This document shows positions 8,801 to 17,471 of a stretch of DNA of 64,000 bases, piece after piece. The DNA comes from QHVT01 sp036399015 (lineage in GTDB: Bacteria; Acidobacteriota; Thermoanaerobaculia; Gp7-AA8), in contig DASWNW010000132.1 in the NCBI GenBank assembly GCA_036399015.1, forward strand, positions 1-64,000, read 5' to 3'. A program made the position numbers and the translations under genes. Numbering within the stretch: position 1 is the first letter of the stretch; every line of letters starts with the position of its first letter. The notes under the pieces were generated by a model. That model saw nothing but the letters and a program-made list of their open reading frames with translations, made no database searches and had not been told where the DNA came from.

Positions 8801-9040
8801 ATGACCACGAAATTCATCGCCAAGCCGAAGGCCGTCAAGGCCCCCAAAGCCGCCAAGATCTCCGTCTCCGAGCTGAACCTCCGCAAGGCCGCGGCGCGCC
8901 TCCTCAAGACTCCGCTCGTCTCGACCGAGCTCGATTACCTCCACCGCGAGCTCGGTACGTTCGCGACGCAGGAAGTCGTCGACGCGAAGGTGCTGGCCGT
9001 CCGTTCCATGCCCTGGTCGAGCATCGTCACTCCCGAGTAG
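8801..9040 (+). CDS. Small Lys/Ala-rich protein next to the RRM gene
   Basis: 79 residues. The first ~30 are basic and low in complexity (repeated K-P-K-A, A-P-K-A-A-K), like a flexible nucleic-acid-binding tail. Residues ~30-79 look like two short helices (SELNLRKAAARLLKTP, STELDYLHRELGTFATQEVV). No family recognised. AAGGA precedes the ATG and the gene lies 11 bp after the RRM stop, so a role with the RRM protein in RNA binding is plausible but inferred. Confidence 0.65.
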   Translation: MTTKFIAKPKAVKAPKAAKISVSELNLRKAAARLLKTPLVSTELDYLHRELGTFATQEVVDAKVLAVRSMPWSSIVTPE

Positions 9041-9050
9041 CATTGGAGGG

Positions 9051-9866
9051 GTGATCCCCTCCTTCCTCTACGGGACTGCGTGGAAAGAAGACGAGACCGA
9101 GCGGCTGACGCGGCTCGCGCTCGACGCCGGCTTCCGCGGGATCGACACCGCGAACCAGCGGAAGCACTACTTCGAGGCCGGCGCCGGAGCCGCGGTTGCG
9201 CAAGCGATCGCGGACGGCGCCGTTCGCCGCGAGGAGCTGTTCCTCCAGACGAAGTTCACCTACCGCGACGGCCAGGATCACAGGCTGCCGTACGATCCCG
9301 CCGCCGATCCGGCCACGCAGGTCCGCCAGTCGTTCGCCAGCTCGCTCGAGCATCTGCGCGTCGACACGCTCGACTCGTACGTCCTGCACGGCCCGTCGCG
9401 CCGCCGCGGCCTCGCCGCCGTCGACCTGGAAGTCTGGCGGACGATGGAAGAGCTGCACGCCGCCGGCCGCACGCGCTACCTCGGGATCAGCAACGTGGCG
9501 CTCGACCAGCTCCAGCAGTTGGCGTCCACCGCCGCCGTCCAGCCGACGTTCGTGCAGAACCGCTGCTTCGCCCGCACGCGCTGGGATGCCGAGGTGCGCG
9601 CCTTCTGCCGCGCGAACGGGATCGTCTACCAGGGCTTCTCGCTCCTGACCGCGAACGTGGCGGAACTCCGCACGCCGGCCTTCCGCCGGATCGTGCAGCG
9701 CACCGGACGGACGCCGGCGCAGGTGGTCTTCCGCTTCGCGCTGCAGGTAGGGATGCTGCCGCTGACCGGCACGACCGATCCGGCGCACATGCGGGAAGAC
9801 CTCGCCGCGCTCGATTTCGAGCTGCCGCTGGAGGATGTGGCGGCGATTGAAAATCTGGGCGCGTGA
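9051..9866 (+). CDS. Aldo/keto reductase
   Basis: 271 residues covering a whole AKR (beta/alpha)8 barrel, the usual length. NADPH-dependent carbonyl reduction is expected. The catalytic tetrad can be placed: Asp in GIDTAN, Tyr in KHYFEAG, Lys in LQTKFTY and His in VLHGPS. RYLGISNV and the late GTTDPAHMREDLAAL segment match the strand-6 and cofactor regions of the family. The start is GTG at 9051, set by GGAGGG immediately upstream and 10 bp after the preceding stop. The substrate cannot be inferred. The tandem-repeat hairpin at 9867-9983 follows the stop directly. Confidence 0.88.
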   Translation: MIPSFLYGTAWKEDETERLTRLALDAGFRGIDTANQRKHYFEAGAGAAVAQAIADGAVRREELFLQTKFTYRDGQDHRLPYDPAADPATQVRQSFASSLEHLRVDTLDSYVLHGPSRRRGLAAVDLEVWRTMEELHAAGRTRYLGISNVALDQLQQLASTAAVQPTFVQNRCFARTRWDAEVRAFCRANGIVYQGFSLLTANVAELRTPAFRRIVQRTGRTPAQVVFRFALQVGMLPLTGTTDPAHMREDLAALDFELPLEDVAAIENLGA

Positions 9867-9983
9867 AGTCTCAGAGTCTCAGAGTCTCAGAGTCTCAGAG
9901 TCTCAGAGGCGCAGAGGCGCAAGTCGCACGTGTCGAGTCGCAAAACTCCTCTCTGAGACTCTGAGACTTTGAGACTTTGAGAC
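9867..9983. repeat. Stop-anchored tandem-repeat hairpin (8-bp unit GTCTCAGA)
   Basis: One base after the aldo/keto reductase stop, the left arm is five perfect copies of GTCTCAGA (9868-9907), followed by two decayed copies (GGCGCAGA, GGCGCAAG). After a spacer of ~28 nt the right arm is TCTGAGAC twice and TTTGAGAC twice (9952-9983), the reverse complement. The remaining ~195 bp to 10178 hold no gene that I can see. The same unit recurs at 63765-63858. Confidence 0.9.
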
Positions 9984-10178
9984 TCCGCTCCGGCACGCAA
10001 TCCAGACACCTTTCCGGCACACCAGTTGCTCTATTCAGAGTGTCCGGCAGCGACAAACTTTCAAGGCCTTCGGTGCCACCGCCTGCTGCCGTCGATGCGT
10101 GATTCTCTCGAATATTCACCAACGCCCGAAGTGTGTCCGCTTCGCGGATGCCGGGGCGCGCAACTCACGGGGAACCTC

Positions 10179-11813
10179 ATGATCCGCCATCCTTTCCGTG
10201 CCCTCGGCACGGCTCTCCTCTCGGCCTTCCTCCTCTTCACCGCCACCTCCTCCCTCGCGCAGAACTACCCCTTCCCGACGCACGTCACTTACCCCGGCGC
10301 CAGCATTTACCCGAATCACCGGACGCAGGCACAGAAGGACGCCGACGTCAAAGCGTTCTACGACTACTGGAAGCAGACCTATCTCGTCAGCGCCGGCACC
10401 GCGTCCGACGGCACGCCGTTGTGGCGCGTGTCGATGGGCGGCAGCAATCCCGGCCGCACGACCTCCGAGTCGCAGGGCTACGGCATGCACATCGTGGTCT
10501 TCATGGCCGGCTACGACGCGCAGGCGCAGACGATCTTCAACGGCCTCTGGAAATTCGCACGCCTGCACCCGAGCTCGATCGAGCCCCGCCTCATGGCGTG
10601 GGAGGTCCCCGAGGGAACCGGGAGCGACAGCGCCTTCGACGGTGACGCCGACATGGCGTACGCGCTGCTGCTGGCGCACAAGCAGTGGGGGAGCGCCGGC
10701 ACGGTGAACTACCTCGCCGCCGCCACGACGCTGATCGACGCCATCGACGACGCGACCATCGGACCGAACAGCCGGCTGCCGATGCTCGGCGACTGGGTCA
10801 ACCCGAACGGGTCATTGCGGAACGAGTACACGCCGCGCACGTCCGACTTCATGCTCGCGAACTTCCGCGCCTTCGCCGCCGCCACCGGCAACCCGACCTG
10901 GACGACCGTCGTGGCGAACTGCCAGTCGGCGATCGGCCATCTGCAGACGACCTACAGCAGCACGCCCGGCCTGCTGCCCGACTTCACGGAGAAGACCTCC
11001 AGTGAGGTCACCAGCCCGAAGCCGGCGAGGGCCAACTTCCTGGAGGGGCCGTACGACGGGATGTACTCCTACAACGCGGCGCGCGTCCCCTGGCGCCTCG
11101 GCATCGACGCGCTGCTGAGCAACAACGCCACCACGCTCGCGCAGGTGCGCAAGCTCTCGACCTGGGCCGAGAACGTCACCTCCGGCAACCCGCAGATGTT
11201 CAAGGAGCCGGGTTACACGCTCGCCGGCGCCGCGATCAACTCCTCGTGGGGCTTCAGCAGCAAGTTCGGCGCGCCGCTCGGCGTCGCCGCGATGACGAAG
11301 TCGACGCAGCAGCAGTGGCTGAACGCCCTCTACAGTGCCGTCTATAACAGGCGCGAGGGCTATTACTCCGACAGCATCACCATGATCTCGCTCATCATCA
11401 TGAGCGGCAATCACTGGGACTACAGCACGCAGGCGCCTGATACGACGCCGCCCGCGGTCAGCATCACCTATCCGGCCGACGAGTCGACCGTCACCGGCGA
11501 CGTCGCCTCGGTCTACGGCACGGCCTCCGACGCGGCGAGCGGCGTGCAGCGGGTGGAGATCCTCTTCTACCGCCGTCTGCCCGGCGGCGGCGACGACGAC
11601 TGGGAGTTCTGGAACGGCTCGTACTGGCACTGGTCCGATCCGCCTCTGACCACGACCCTGAACACCTCGACCACGCCCAACACCTGGACCCGCACCGGCG
11701 GACTGCCCACCGGCGCCAACTTCCCGGCGGCGCAGTACTGGATCATGGCCCAGGCCTTCGACAACGCCGGGAACGCCAGCGCTCCGCTCTACATCGACTT
11801 CATGAAGCAGTGA
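10179..11813 (+). CDS. Secreted glycoside hydrolase family 8 enzyme with C-terminal Ig-like domain
   Basis: 544 residues. A Sec signal peptide (residues 1-28, cut near SSLA-QN) leads into a GH8 (alpha/alpha)6 barrel. GH8 enzymes hydrolyse beta-1,4 links in cellulose, chitosan, lichenan or xylan by inversion. The motif SESQGYGM supplies the likely acid Glu97, and FDGDADMAYALLLA (~153-166) holds the Asp residues near the active centre. After ~residue 425, DTTPPAVSITYP begins a beta-sandwich domain of the Bacterial-Ig type. The in-frame extension upstream lacks a signal-peptide pattern; GGGGAACCTC precedes this ATG. Substrate is not determinable here. Confidence 0.85.
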   Translation: MIRHPFRALGTALLSAFLLFTATSSLAQNYPFPTHVTYPGASIYPNHRTQAQKDADVKAFYDYWKQTYLVSAGTASDGTPLWRVSMGGSNPGRTTSESQGYGMHIVVFMAGYDAQAQTIFNGLWKFARLHPSSIEPRLMAWEVPEGTGSDSAFDGDADMAYALLLAHKQWGSAGTVNYLAAATTLIDAIDDATIGPNSRLPMLGDWVNPNGSLRNEYTPRTSDFMLANFRAFAAATGNPTWTTVVANCQSAIGHLQTTYSSTPGLLPDFTEKTSSEVTSPKPARANFLEGPYDGMYSYNAARVPWRLGIDALLSNNATTLAQVRKLSTWAENVTSGNPQMFKEPGYTLAGAAINSSWGFSSKFGAPLGVAAMTKSTQQQWLNALYSAVYNRREGYYSDSITMISLIIMSGNHWDYSTQAPDTTPPAVSITYPADESTVTGDVASVYGTASDAASGVQRVEILFYRRLPGGGDDDWEFWNGSYWHWSDPPLTTTLNTSTTPNTWTRTGGLPTGANFPAAQYWIMAQAFDNAGNASAPLYIDFMKQ

Positions 11814-11816
11814 CGC

Positions 11817-12203
11817 TCAAACCCGTACGAGCTTTTTGAACAACAGCTCCAGCGCGGTCTCCAGGTTCTCGTGCACGCCCGAATGCACCGGCGACACCTG
11901 GATGACCGTGCTGCGGGGGGCCACGAGCCAGTGGAAGCGGGCGCGCTGCGGCAGCTCGCCGATCGGGCCTGCCTCCTTGCCGCCGGCGCACACGAGGGGA
12001 ATGGCGTCGAGGTGGGTCTGCACGACGTCGTAGTCGACGCCGGGGTCGAGCGCGAGCAGGCGATCGCGCTGCAGGTCGATGCGTGCCTCGAGAAACGCCT
12101 CGGTGGAGCAGAAGAGGATCACGCCGGCGTTGATGAACTCCCCCCGGTCGACGCGCGGCACCACCCGCACCACCGCGTAATCAAACGCGCAGAGCTTTCG
12201 CAC
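11817..12203 (-). CDS. DUF3037-family protein
   Basis: 128 residues from a GTG at 12203. The signature YAVVRVVPRVDRGEFINAG followed by VILFC is typical of DUF3037. The 23-bp overlap with the upstream HipA-like gene fixes the pair as one operon and implies translational coupling. The HipA-like kinase plus DUF3037 pairing recurs in other genomes to my knowledge, but the role of DUF3037 is not established. No catalytic motif is obvious. An accessory or antidote role for the kinase is only inferred. Confidence 0.8.
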   Translation of the reverse strand: MRKLCAFDYAVVRVVPRVDRGEFINAGVILFCSTEAFLEARIDLQRDRLLALDPGVDYDVVQTHLDAIPLVCAGGKEAGPIGELPQRARFHWLVAPRSTVIQVSPVHSGVHENLETALELLFKKLVRV

Positions 12204-12954
12204 GCAGCGCCTCCTCCACCCATTCGCGCGGGCTCTCCAGCCGGCGCAGCAGCCAGTCGCGGTATCCGTCGCGATGGGACGGCTCGCCGAGCCAATCCTC
12301 CGGGATGTTCGCGGTGATGCCGTCCAGCGCCTCGGCCGTGATCCTCGGCGCCAGCTCCGCGTCCGCCTCCGCGATCTCCGTCGCCCACGGCAGCAGGACG
12401 TGGTCCTTGATCCCGGCGAACGGCGCGCGGCTGCGCGCGAGCACCTCTCCATCCCAGTTGTGATGGAAGTAGAGCGACGCGCCATGGTCGATCAGCCAGA
12501 GCCGCCCGTGCCACACCAGCAGGTTCGTGTTGCGCGGCGTCCGGTCGACGTTCGTCACCAGCGCGTCGAACCAGACGATCGACGACGCCAGCCGCGCCTG
12601 CCCCGAGAGCGAACGGTCGATGAGCGGGTCGAAGCCGATCGAGCCGGGGAGGTAGTCGAGCGCGAGATTGAGCCCCGCGCTGGCCCGCAGCAGGTCCTGG
12701 ATCTCCGGATCGGGCTCCGTCTTCGCCATGCGCGGATCGACCTCCGCAAACACGATCTCCGGCACCGGCAACCCGAGGAGGCGCGCCAGTTCGCCCGCGA
12801 CGAGCTCCGCGATCAGCGCCCGCGGCCCCTGTCCCGCCCCGCGAAACTTGAGCACGTACGTGCCATCGTCATCCCCCTCGACGATGGCAGGCAGCGAGCC
12901 GCCCTCGCGCAGCGGCGTGACGTAATGGGTAGCGGTGATGGTGCGGAGGGTCAT
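12181..12954 (-). CDS. HipA-like protein kinase
   Basis: 257 residues, shorter than classical HipA (~440), resembling the compact HipA-like family paired with DUF3037. The N-terminal lobe has GTYVLKFRG (Lys of the ATP site). The C-terminal lobe has FDALVTNVDRTPRNTNLLV and LWLIDHGASLYFHH, equivalent to the catalytic NxDRxxxNxG-like loop and the DHG metal loop. It may phosphorylate a protein substrate. The start codon is ATG at 12954. It overlaps the DUF3037 gene downstream. The tandem-repeat hairpin at 13007-13130 lies ~50 bp upstream. Confidence 0.8.
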   Translation of the reverse strand: MTLRTITATHYVTPLREGGSLPAIVEGDDDGTYVLKFRGAGQGPRALIAELVAGELARLLGLPVPEIVFAEVDPRMAKTEPDPEIQDLLRASAGLNLALDYLPGSIGFDPLIDRSLSGQARLASSIVWFDALVTNVDRTPRNTNLLVWHGRLWLIDHGASLYFHHNWDGEVLARSRAPFAGIKDHVLLPWATEIAEADAELAPRITAEALDGITANIPEDWLGEPSHRDGYRDWLLRRLESPREWVEEALRAKALRV

Positions 12955-13006
12955 GCTGAGCGCACGGGAAGGATCGCAGAATGGGGGGGAGGTCGCTAGG
13001 GTGTGC

Positions 13007-13130
13007 GAGGTTCCTCGGGTTCCTCGGGTTCCTCGGAGTTCCTCGGGACAGCTTGCCGGACGAACCGAGGCTCCCCCGAGGAACCCGAGGAACCGAGGAA
13101 CTCCGAGGAACCCCGAGGAACCCGAGGAAC
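13007..13130. repeat. Stop-anchored tandem-repeat hairpin (9-bp unit TTCCTCGGG)
   Basis: Left arm: TTCCTCGGG-type units four times (13011-13048). Right arm: the reverse complement GAGGAACCC/GAGGAACTC six times with small variations (from ~13077 to 13130). The right arm abuts the stop codon of the SGNH hydrolase gene at 13131. On the coding (minus) strand it is therefore the first structure after that gene. Confidence 0.88.
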
Positions 13131-13841
13131 TCACATGCCCAGCCCCTCCACCCACACCCGCCGCACCTCGCTTGCGCCGCGGGCGCTCGGCTCGATGATC
13201 GACTCCTGCAGATACCAGCGCTCGTGCTCGGGGACCGTCAAGCCGTGGCCGAGGAAGTGGTCGTGGATGTCGGCGAGGCGGAGGCGGCGGTCGCTCTTCG
13301 CGAGCTTGCGCACGAATGCGTTGTATTCGCTCAGCCACCGCGCCTCGTCGTTGAGCGGGCGGCTGTAGCCGGGGAGGCGGTTCGTGCCGTCGGAGGGATC
13401 GTAGACGGTGCCGAGGAGCACGGTCGCGTGCGGAAGCTTCGCGAGGAGCCGGTCGACGGCGGTGCGCAACCGCTCCGCGATCTCGGCGACGGGGTTGCCG
13501 CCGCGCGATCCGATCTGCCCGAGGAGATCGTTGCCGCCGGCGGTGATGGTGACGAGCGCCGGCTCACCGGCCGCGGCGATCTGCTCGACCTGCCGCAGCA
13601 GGCTGTGCGTCGTCGCGCCGTCGGCGGTGAGGTCTTCGAACTGCAGCGCGGGCAGCAGCGTGTGCAGGTCGCGGCCCTTGAACTCGGGCCAGAAGCGGTC
13701 GTCGTTGCGGTAGAGCAGGGAGGCGGCGCCGAGACGGTCGGTGCTCGCCTTGCCGGGATGGCGGCGTTGTGCGTCGTGGAAGGGGTAGATGTCGATGGAG
13801 ATGCTGTCGCCGAGGGCGATGTAGCGGCGGAAGGCGTCCAT
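13131..13841 (-). CDS. SGNH/GDSL-type hydrolase
   Basis: 236 residues. Block I is RYIALGDSISIDIYP with nucleophile Ser in GDS; block III is TITAGGNDLLG with the oxyanion Asn; the C-terminal Asp-x-x-His is LADIHDHFLGHGL. These define an SGNH esterase/lipase fold. No signal peptide is present, so it should act in the cytoplasm unless exported otherwise. The ATG shares one base with the stop of the upstream peptidase-DUF1028 gene (TGATG), so both are read from one message. Substrate unknown. Confidence 0.85.
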   Translation of the reverse strand: MDAFRRYIALGDSISIDIYPFHDAQRRHPGKASTDRLGAASLLYRNDDRFWPEFKGRDLHTLLPALQFEDLTADGATTHSLLRQVEQIAAAGEPALVTITAGGNDLLGQIGSRGGNPVAEIAERLRTAVDRLLAKLPHATVLLGTVYDPSDGTNRLPGYSRPLNDEARWLSEYNAFVRKLAKSDRRLRLADIHDHFLGHGLTVPEHERWYLQESIIEPSARGASEVRRVWVEGLGM

Positions 13842-15472
13842 CACTTGCGCTCCCGCTGCATCGCCGCGATCCGCGCGCGCTGGGCGGCAGCCAGCTCGAC
13901 CAGCCGCCGCAGCTCGTCGAGCGGCTTCGGATGGTCGTCCACCTGCAGGCGCAGCACCGTGTCGTTGTTGAGCCAGACCCCGCCGTTTTCTTTCACGATG
14001 AGCATCGCGGCAGACTGCATGCCACGCGTGTCGCCGCCTGCCTGCTGTCCCGCCTCCAGTGCCGCCATGAGCCGCAGCGACAGGTGTCCGGGCGTGGTCT
14101 CGAACGCCTTGACCATCTCCGCGACGACCTTCTCGCTGGCGAGGATGTTTCCCTGCGCCGTGCAGAACGTGCCGCCTTTGTGGCCCGCCCACGCCGTCGC
14201 CTTCGGGCCGGTGTACGCGGCGTAGTTGCCCTTCGCGTCCATGATCGCGAACTGCCGTCCCTGCTTCGTCCAGTCTTCCGGACGAGGATCGGGATCGCTC
14301 TCCCAGATCGCCTTGACGGCGGCCGCGGGCGTCATGCCGGCGCGCAGCAGCTCGAGCCCCTGCTGGCCGTAGCTGACGTCGACGATCGCCTGCGTCGCGA
14401 CCACGCCCGCGCCCGCCTCCGCCCAGAGCACGCCGTTGCCGACCGAGAAGACGCGCGACTGCACGGCTCCGCCGACCTCGCCGGTCTTCGGGTCGTAGCC
14501 GAGGATGGAGAAGGTGGCGACGCCGTGAGGCTTCTCGTCGAGGAACTCCCTCACCGCGGCGCGGAACGCCTCCGGCCGATCGAGCCAGTTCGCATGTCCG
14601 GCGTCTTCGATGAGCAGCAGCCGCCCGTGCGGCAGCGCCTCGGCCCACGCGCGGGCGGTGCTGAGCGGGACCTTCGACTGCGCGCCCTCGATCACCAGCG
14701 CCGGCACCGGCAGCGTGCGGAGGGCGGGGCGAAAGTCCCAGTCCTCACCGAGCGACTCCATGGTGCGGATCCCAGCGGGAGTGCCGTCGAGGTCGATCCG
14801 CTCGGCGCGCTCGCAGCGGCGTGCCCGCTCCAGCGACTCGGGCCGCACCACATAGGCGCCGTAGTCGATGACGAAGCGCTCTCTGCACAGCGCGAGCAGC
14901 TCGCGGCCGGTCGCGGTCTTCATCCGATCCAGCACCTCTGCCCGCCGCGGCGCGTCCGTCTCCCACTGTTTCGACGTCGCCGCGAAGCGCTCCTCGGCGA
15001 ACGGTTTGAGCGCCAGCGGCATCGGGCTGAGGAACACGACGCGCTCGACGCGCTGCGGGTATTTTTCCGCGTACATTGCCGCGAGCGCGGAGCCCCACGA
15101 CAGTCCGACGATGGTGATGCGCTCGTGTCCGAGCGCGCGGCGAATCTGCTCGAGATCCTCCGCGTGCCGCGCGGCCGTGATGGTGGAGGGATCGGGGCGG
15201 TCCGAGCGCCCGCTCCCGCGCTGGTCGTACAGGATCCAGCGCCGCTCCGGCAGCAGCTCCTCCATCTCGTAGCCGCCGTCGGCCATGGACCCGCCGGGGC
15301 CGCCGTGCAGGAACACCACCGGGCCGCCGGTGGTGCCGGTCGTGGTGCGAACGAAGAGGCGGACGCCGTCGTCCATGGTGACGAAGGACTCGTTGGCGGG
15401 CGGGGCGGGAGGGGAGGAGGTGGCGCACGCTGCCATGAGGAGGATCGCGAGGATGGGGAGCGAACGTGGCAT
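13841..15472 (-). CDS. Lipoprotein fusion: proline-iminopeptidase-like alpha/beta hydrolase + DUF1028
   Basis: 543 residues. The N terminus is a lipoprotein signal (lipobox LMAAC, Cys16). Residues ~30-305 are an S33 alpha/beta hydrolase: HGGPGG oxyanion segment, DQRGSGRSDRP, nucleophile Ser125 in GLSWGS, and late GAQS and DAGHANW segments for the acid and base residues. From ~316, ATFSILGYDP, GEVGGAVQSRVFSVG and GAGVVATQA match DUF1028, an Ntn-hydrolase-like family. The two are usually separate proteins. Coupling in a lipoprotein suggests sequential action on an extracellular peptide or amide, which is an inference. It is the first gene of an operon with the SGNH hydrolase. Confidence 0.85.
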   Translation of the reverse strand: MPRSLPILAILLMAACATSSPPAPPANESFVTMDDGVRLFVRTTTGTTGGPVVFLHGGPGGSMADGGYEMEELLPERRWILYDQRGSGRSDRPDPSTITAARHAEDLEQIRRALGHERITIVGLSWGSALAAMYAEKYPQRVERVVFLSPMPLALKPFAEERFAATSKQWETDAPRRAEVLDRMKTATGRELLALCRERFVIDYGAYVVRPESLERARRCERAERIDLDGTPAGIRTMESLGEDWDFRPALRTLPVPALVIEGAQSKVPLSTARAWAEALPHGRLLLIEDAGHANWLDRPEAFRAAVREFLDEKPHGVATFSILGYDPKTGEVGGAVQSRVFSVGNGVLWAEAGAGVVATQAIVDVSYGQQGLELLRAGMTPAAAVKAIWESDPDPRPEDWTKQGRQFAIMDAKGNYAAYTGPKATAWAGHKGGTFCTAQGNILASEKVVAEMVKAFETTPGHLSLRLMAALEAGQQAGGDTRGMQSAAMLIVKENGGVWLNNDTVLRLQVDDHPKPLDELRRLVELAAAQRARIAAMQRERK

Positions 15473-15509
15473 CGCGCAATCCTACCGAGATATCAGGTAT
15501 CTTCGGGTC

Positions 15510-16313
15510 ATGAGCTCGAACGTCCTCGTCCGTAACAACGTCAACGTGTTCGGCAGCGGCACGCAGCCGATGCTGTTCGCACACGGCTTCGGCTGCGACC
15601 AGAACATGTGGCGCTTCGTCACGCCGGCGTTCGAGAACGACTACAAGATCGTCCTCTTCGACTACATCGGCTGCGGGAAATCCGACCTGTCGGCATTCGA
15701 CGCCGGCCGCTACTCGACCCTCGACGGCTACGCGCAGGACGTGCTGGACGTCTGTGCCGCGCTCGACCTGCGCGACGTGATCTTCGTCGGCCACTCCGTC
15801 AGCAGCATGGTCGGCGTGCTGGCGGCGAAACGGGAGCCGGAGCGCTTCAGCCGCCTCATCATGGTGGGACCGTCGCCGCGCTACATCAACGACGTCGACT
15901 ACGTCGGCGGCTTCGACCGCCCCGACATCGAGGGGCTGCTCGAGCTGATGGACAAGAACTACATCGGCTGGGCCAACTTCCTCGCGCCGGTGATCATGAA
16001 GAACGCCGAGCGTCCGGAGCTGACGCAGGAACTGCAGGACAGCTTCTGCTCGACCGATCCCAAGATCGCGCGCCGCTTCGCCGAGACGACGTTCTTCGCC
16101 GACAACCGTGCCGACCTTCCGGACGTGCGCGTGCCGTCGCTGATCATGCAGTGCGCCGAGGATGCCATTGCGCCGGTGGAGGTGGGGAGTTATCTCTATA
16201 GGACAATGCCGAAAAGCACGCTGCGGCTGATGAGGGCCACCGGCCACTGCCCCCACGTGAGCCATCCGGAGGAGACGATCGAGGCGATGAAGGAGTATCT
16301 CGCCGCGTCGTGA
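15510..16313 (+). CDS. RsbQ/KAI2-like alpha/beta hydrolase
   Basis: 267 residues, no signal peptide. The triad falls at Ser96 (VGHSVSS), Asp219 (CAEDAIAP) and His246 (GHCPH), almost the same numbering as Bacillus subtilis RsbQ. FDYIGCGKSDLSAFD and STLDGYAQDVLDV are also RsbQ-like. RsbQ works with the PAS-domain phosphatase RsbP in energy-stress signalling, and its plant relatives KAI2/D14 hydrolyse butenolide ligands. Here the next gene, 4 bp downstream, is a PAS histidine kinase, so the hydrolase probably supplies or removes a ligand for that PAS domain. Confidence 0.88.
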   Translation: MSSNVLVRNNVNVFGSGTQPMLFAHGFGCDQNMWRFVTPAFENDYKIVLFDYIGCGKSDLSAFDAGRYSTLDGYAQDVLDVCAALDLRDVIFVGHSVSSMVGVLAAKREPERFSRLIMVGPSPRYINDVDYVGGFDRPDIEGLLELMDKNYIGWANFLAPVIMKNAERPELTQELQDSFCSTDPKIARRFAETTFFADNRADLPDVRVPSLIMQCAEDAIAPVEVGSYLYRTMPKSTLRLMRATGHCPHVSHPEETIEAMKEYLAAS

Positions 16314-16317
16314 GCAG

Positions 16318-17391
16318 ATGGACCCCCAACTGAACACCGCCCCCTGCGGCTATCTCCTCTTTGCAGATGACGGCACGATGGTCGAGGTGAACGCGACCCT
16401 GGCGGAGCTCCTCGGCTATACGCGCCTCGAGCTCGAGGGGTGGCACCTGCAGAAGATCCTCGCCCCGGGCGGACGCGTCTTCTACCACACGCACGTTTTC
16501 CCGCTGCTGAAGCTGCACGGGGTGGCCGAGGAGATCTACATCGCGCTGCGGACGAAAGACGGCAGGGACCTGCCGATGCTGCTGAACGCCGTCCGCCGGG
16601 AGTACGAGGGGAACACGCGCAATGAATGCGTCTTCGTGCGCATGACGCAGCGGAACCGGTTCGAGGAAGAGCTGCTCCAGGCCCGCCGTGCCGCGGAAGA
16701 GGCGAACGTGGCGAAGGCGCGGTTCCTCTCGATGATGTCGCACGACCTCCGCACGCCGCTCACCGCCATCTCCGGCCTCTCCGACCTCCTCGCCGCCGGC
16801 GTGCACGGACCGATTACAGACGAGCAGCGCCACGCGCTGGAGCGGATGAAGGAAGCGGGAGGCGAGCTGCTGCGGATGATCAACGACATCCTCAGCTTCG
16901 CGCAGCTCGAGTACGGGAAGGTGGAGGTGAGGCCGGTGCCGGTGCGGGTCGCCGACGCGCTCTCGCGCGCCGAGGCGCTGGTGCGGCTGCGGATCGAGTC
17001 GTCCGGCCTGTCGCTCCAGGTGGATGGCTGCCGTGGCGAGACCGTCAGCGCCGATCCCGACAAGCTGCAGCAGGTCCTCCTCAACCTGCTCACGAACGCA
17101 GTCAAGTTCACGCCGGAGGGCGGGACGATCACCGTCGGTTGCGAGCGCGCGGCGGAGCGGGTGCGCATCCGCGTGGCGGACACCGGCATCGGCATCCCGC
17201 CGGAGCAGCTCCCGCGCGTCTTCGAGCCGTTCGTGCAGCTCGAGGAGCAGCCGGACGACATCGCGCACCGCGGCGTCGGACTCGGCCTCGCGATCGGACG
17301 CGATCTCGCCCGCGCGATGGGCGGCGAGCTGACGGCCGACAGCACGCCCGGCCGCGGCTCGGTCTTCACCGTCGAGCTGCCGGCGGTCTGA
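16318..17391 (+). CDS. PAS-domain histidine kinase partnered with the RsbQ-like hydrolase
   Basis: 357 residues, cytoplasmic. One PAS domain (residues ~5-110, including GWHLQKILAPGGRVFYHTHV, which resembles the PAS of RsbP) is followed by a short linker helix, HisKA with MSHDLRTPLTAI (His142), and HATPase_c with NLLTNAVKFTPEGG, DTGIGIPPEQL and GVGLGLAIGRDLARAMGG. The gene begins 4 bp after the RsbQ-like gene. It has no receiver domain and no response regulator beside it. It looks like an RsbQ-RsbP type input rewired to a phosphorelay output. Confidence 0.88.
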   Translation: MDPQLNTAPCGYLLFADDGTMVEVNATLAELLGYTRLELEGWHLQKILAPGGRVFYHTHVFPLLKLHGVAEEIYIALRTKDGRDLPMLLNAVRREYEGNTRNECVFVRMTQRNRFEEELLQARRAAEEANVAKARFLSMMSHDLRTPLTAISGLSDLLAAGVHGPITDEQRHALERMKEAGGELLRMINDILSFAQLEYGKVEVRPVPVRVADALSRAEALVRLRIESSGLSLQVDGCRGETVSADPDKLQQVLLNLLTNAVKFTPEGGTITVGCERAAERVRIRVADTGIGIPPEQLPRVFEPFVQLEEQPDDIAHRGVGLGLAIGRDLARAMGGELTADSTPGRGSVFTVELPAV

Positions 17392-17471
17392 GCGCACCGT
17401 TCGCCACCGAACCCCGTCCGCTCGTCCCGTGAGCCCTCCGCCGCGGGCGCGGCGCGCTCAGACTGGCGCGC

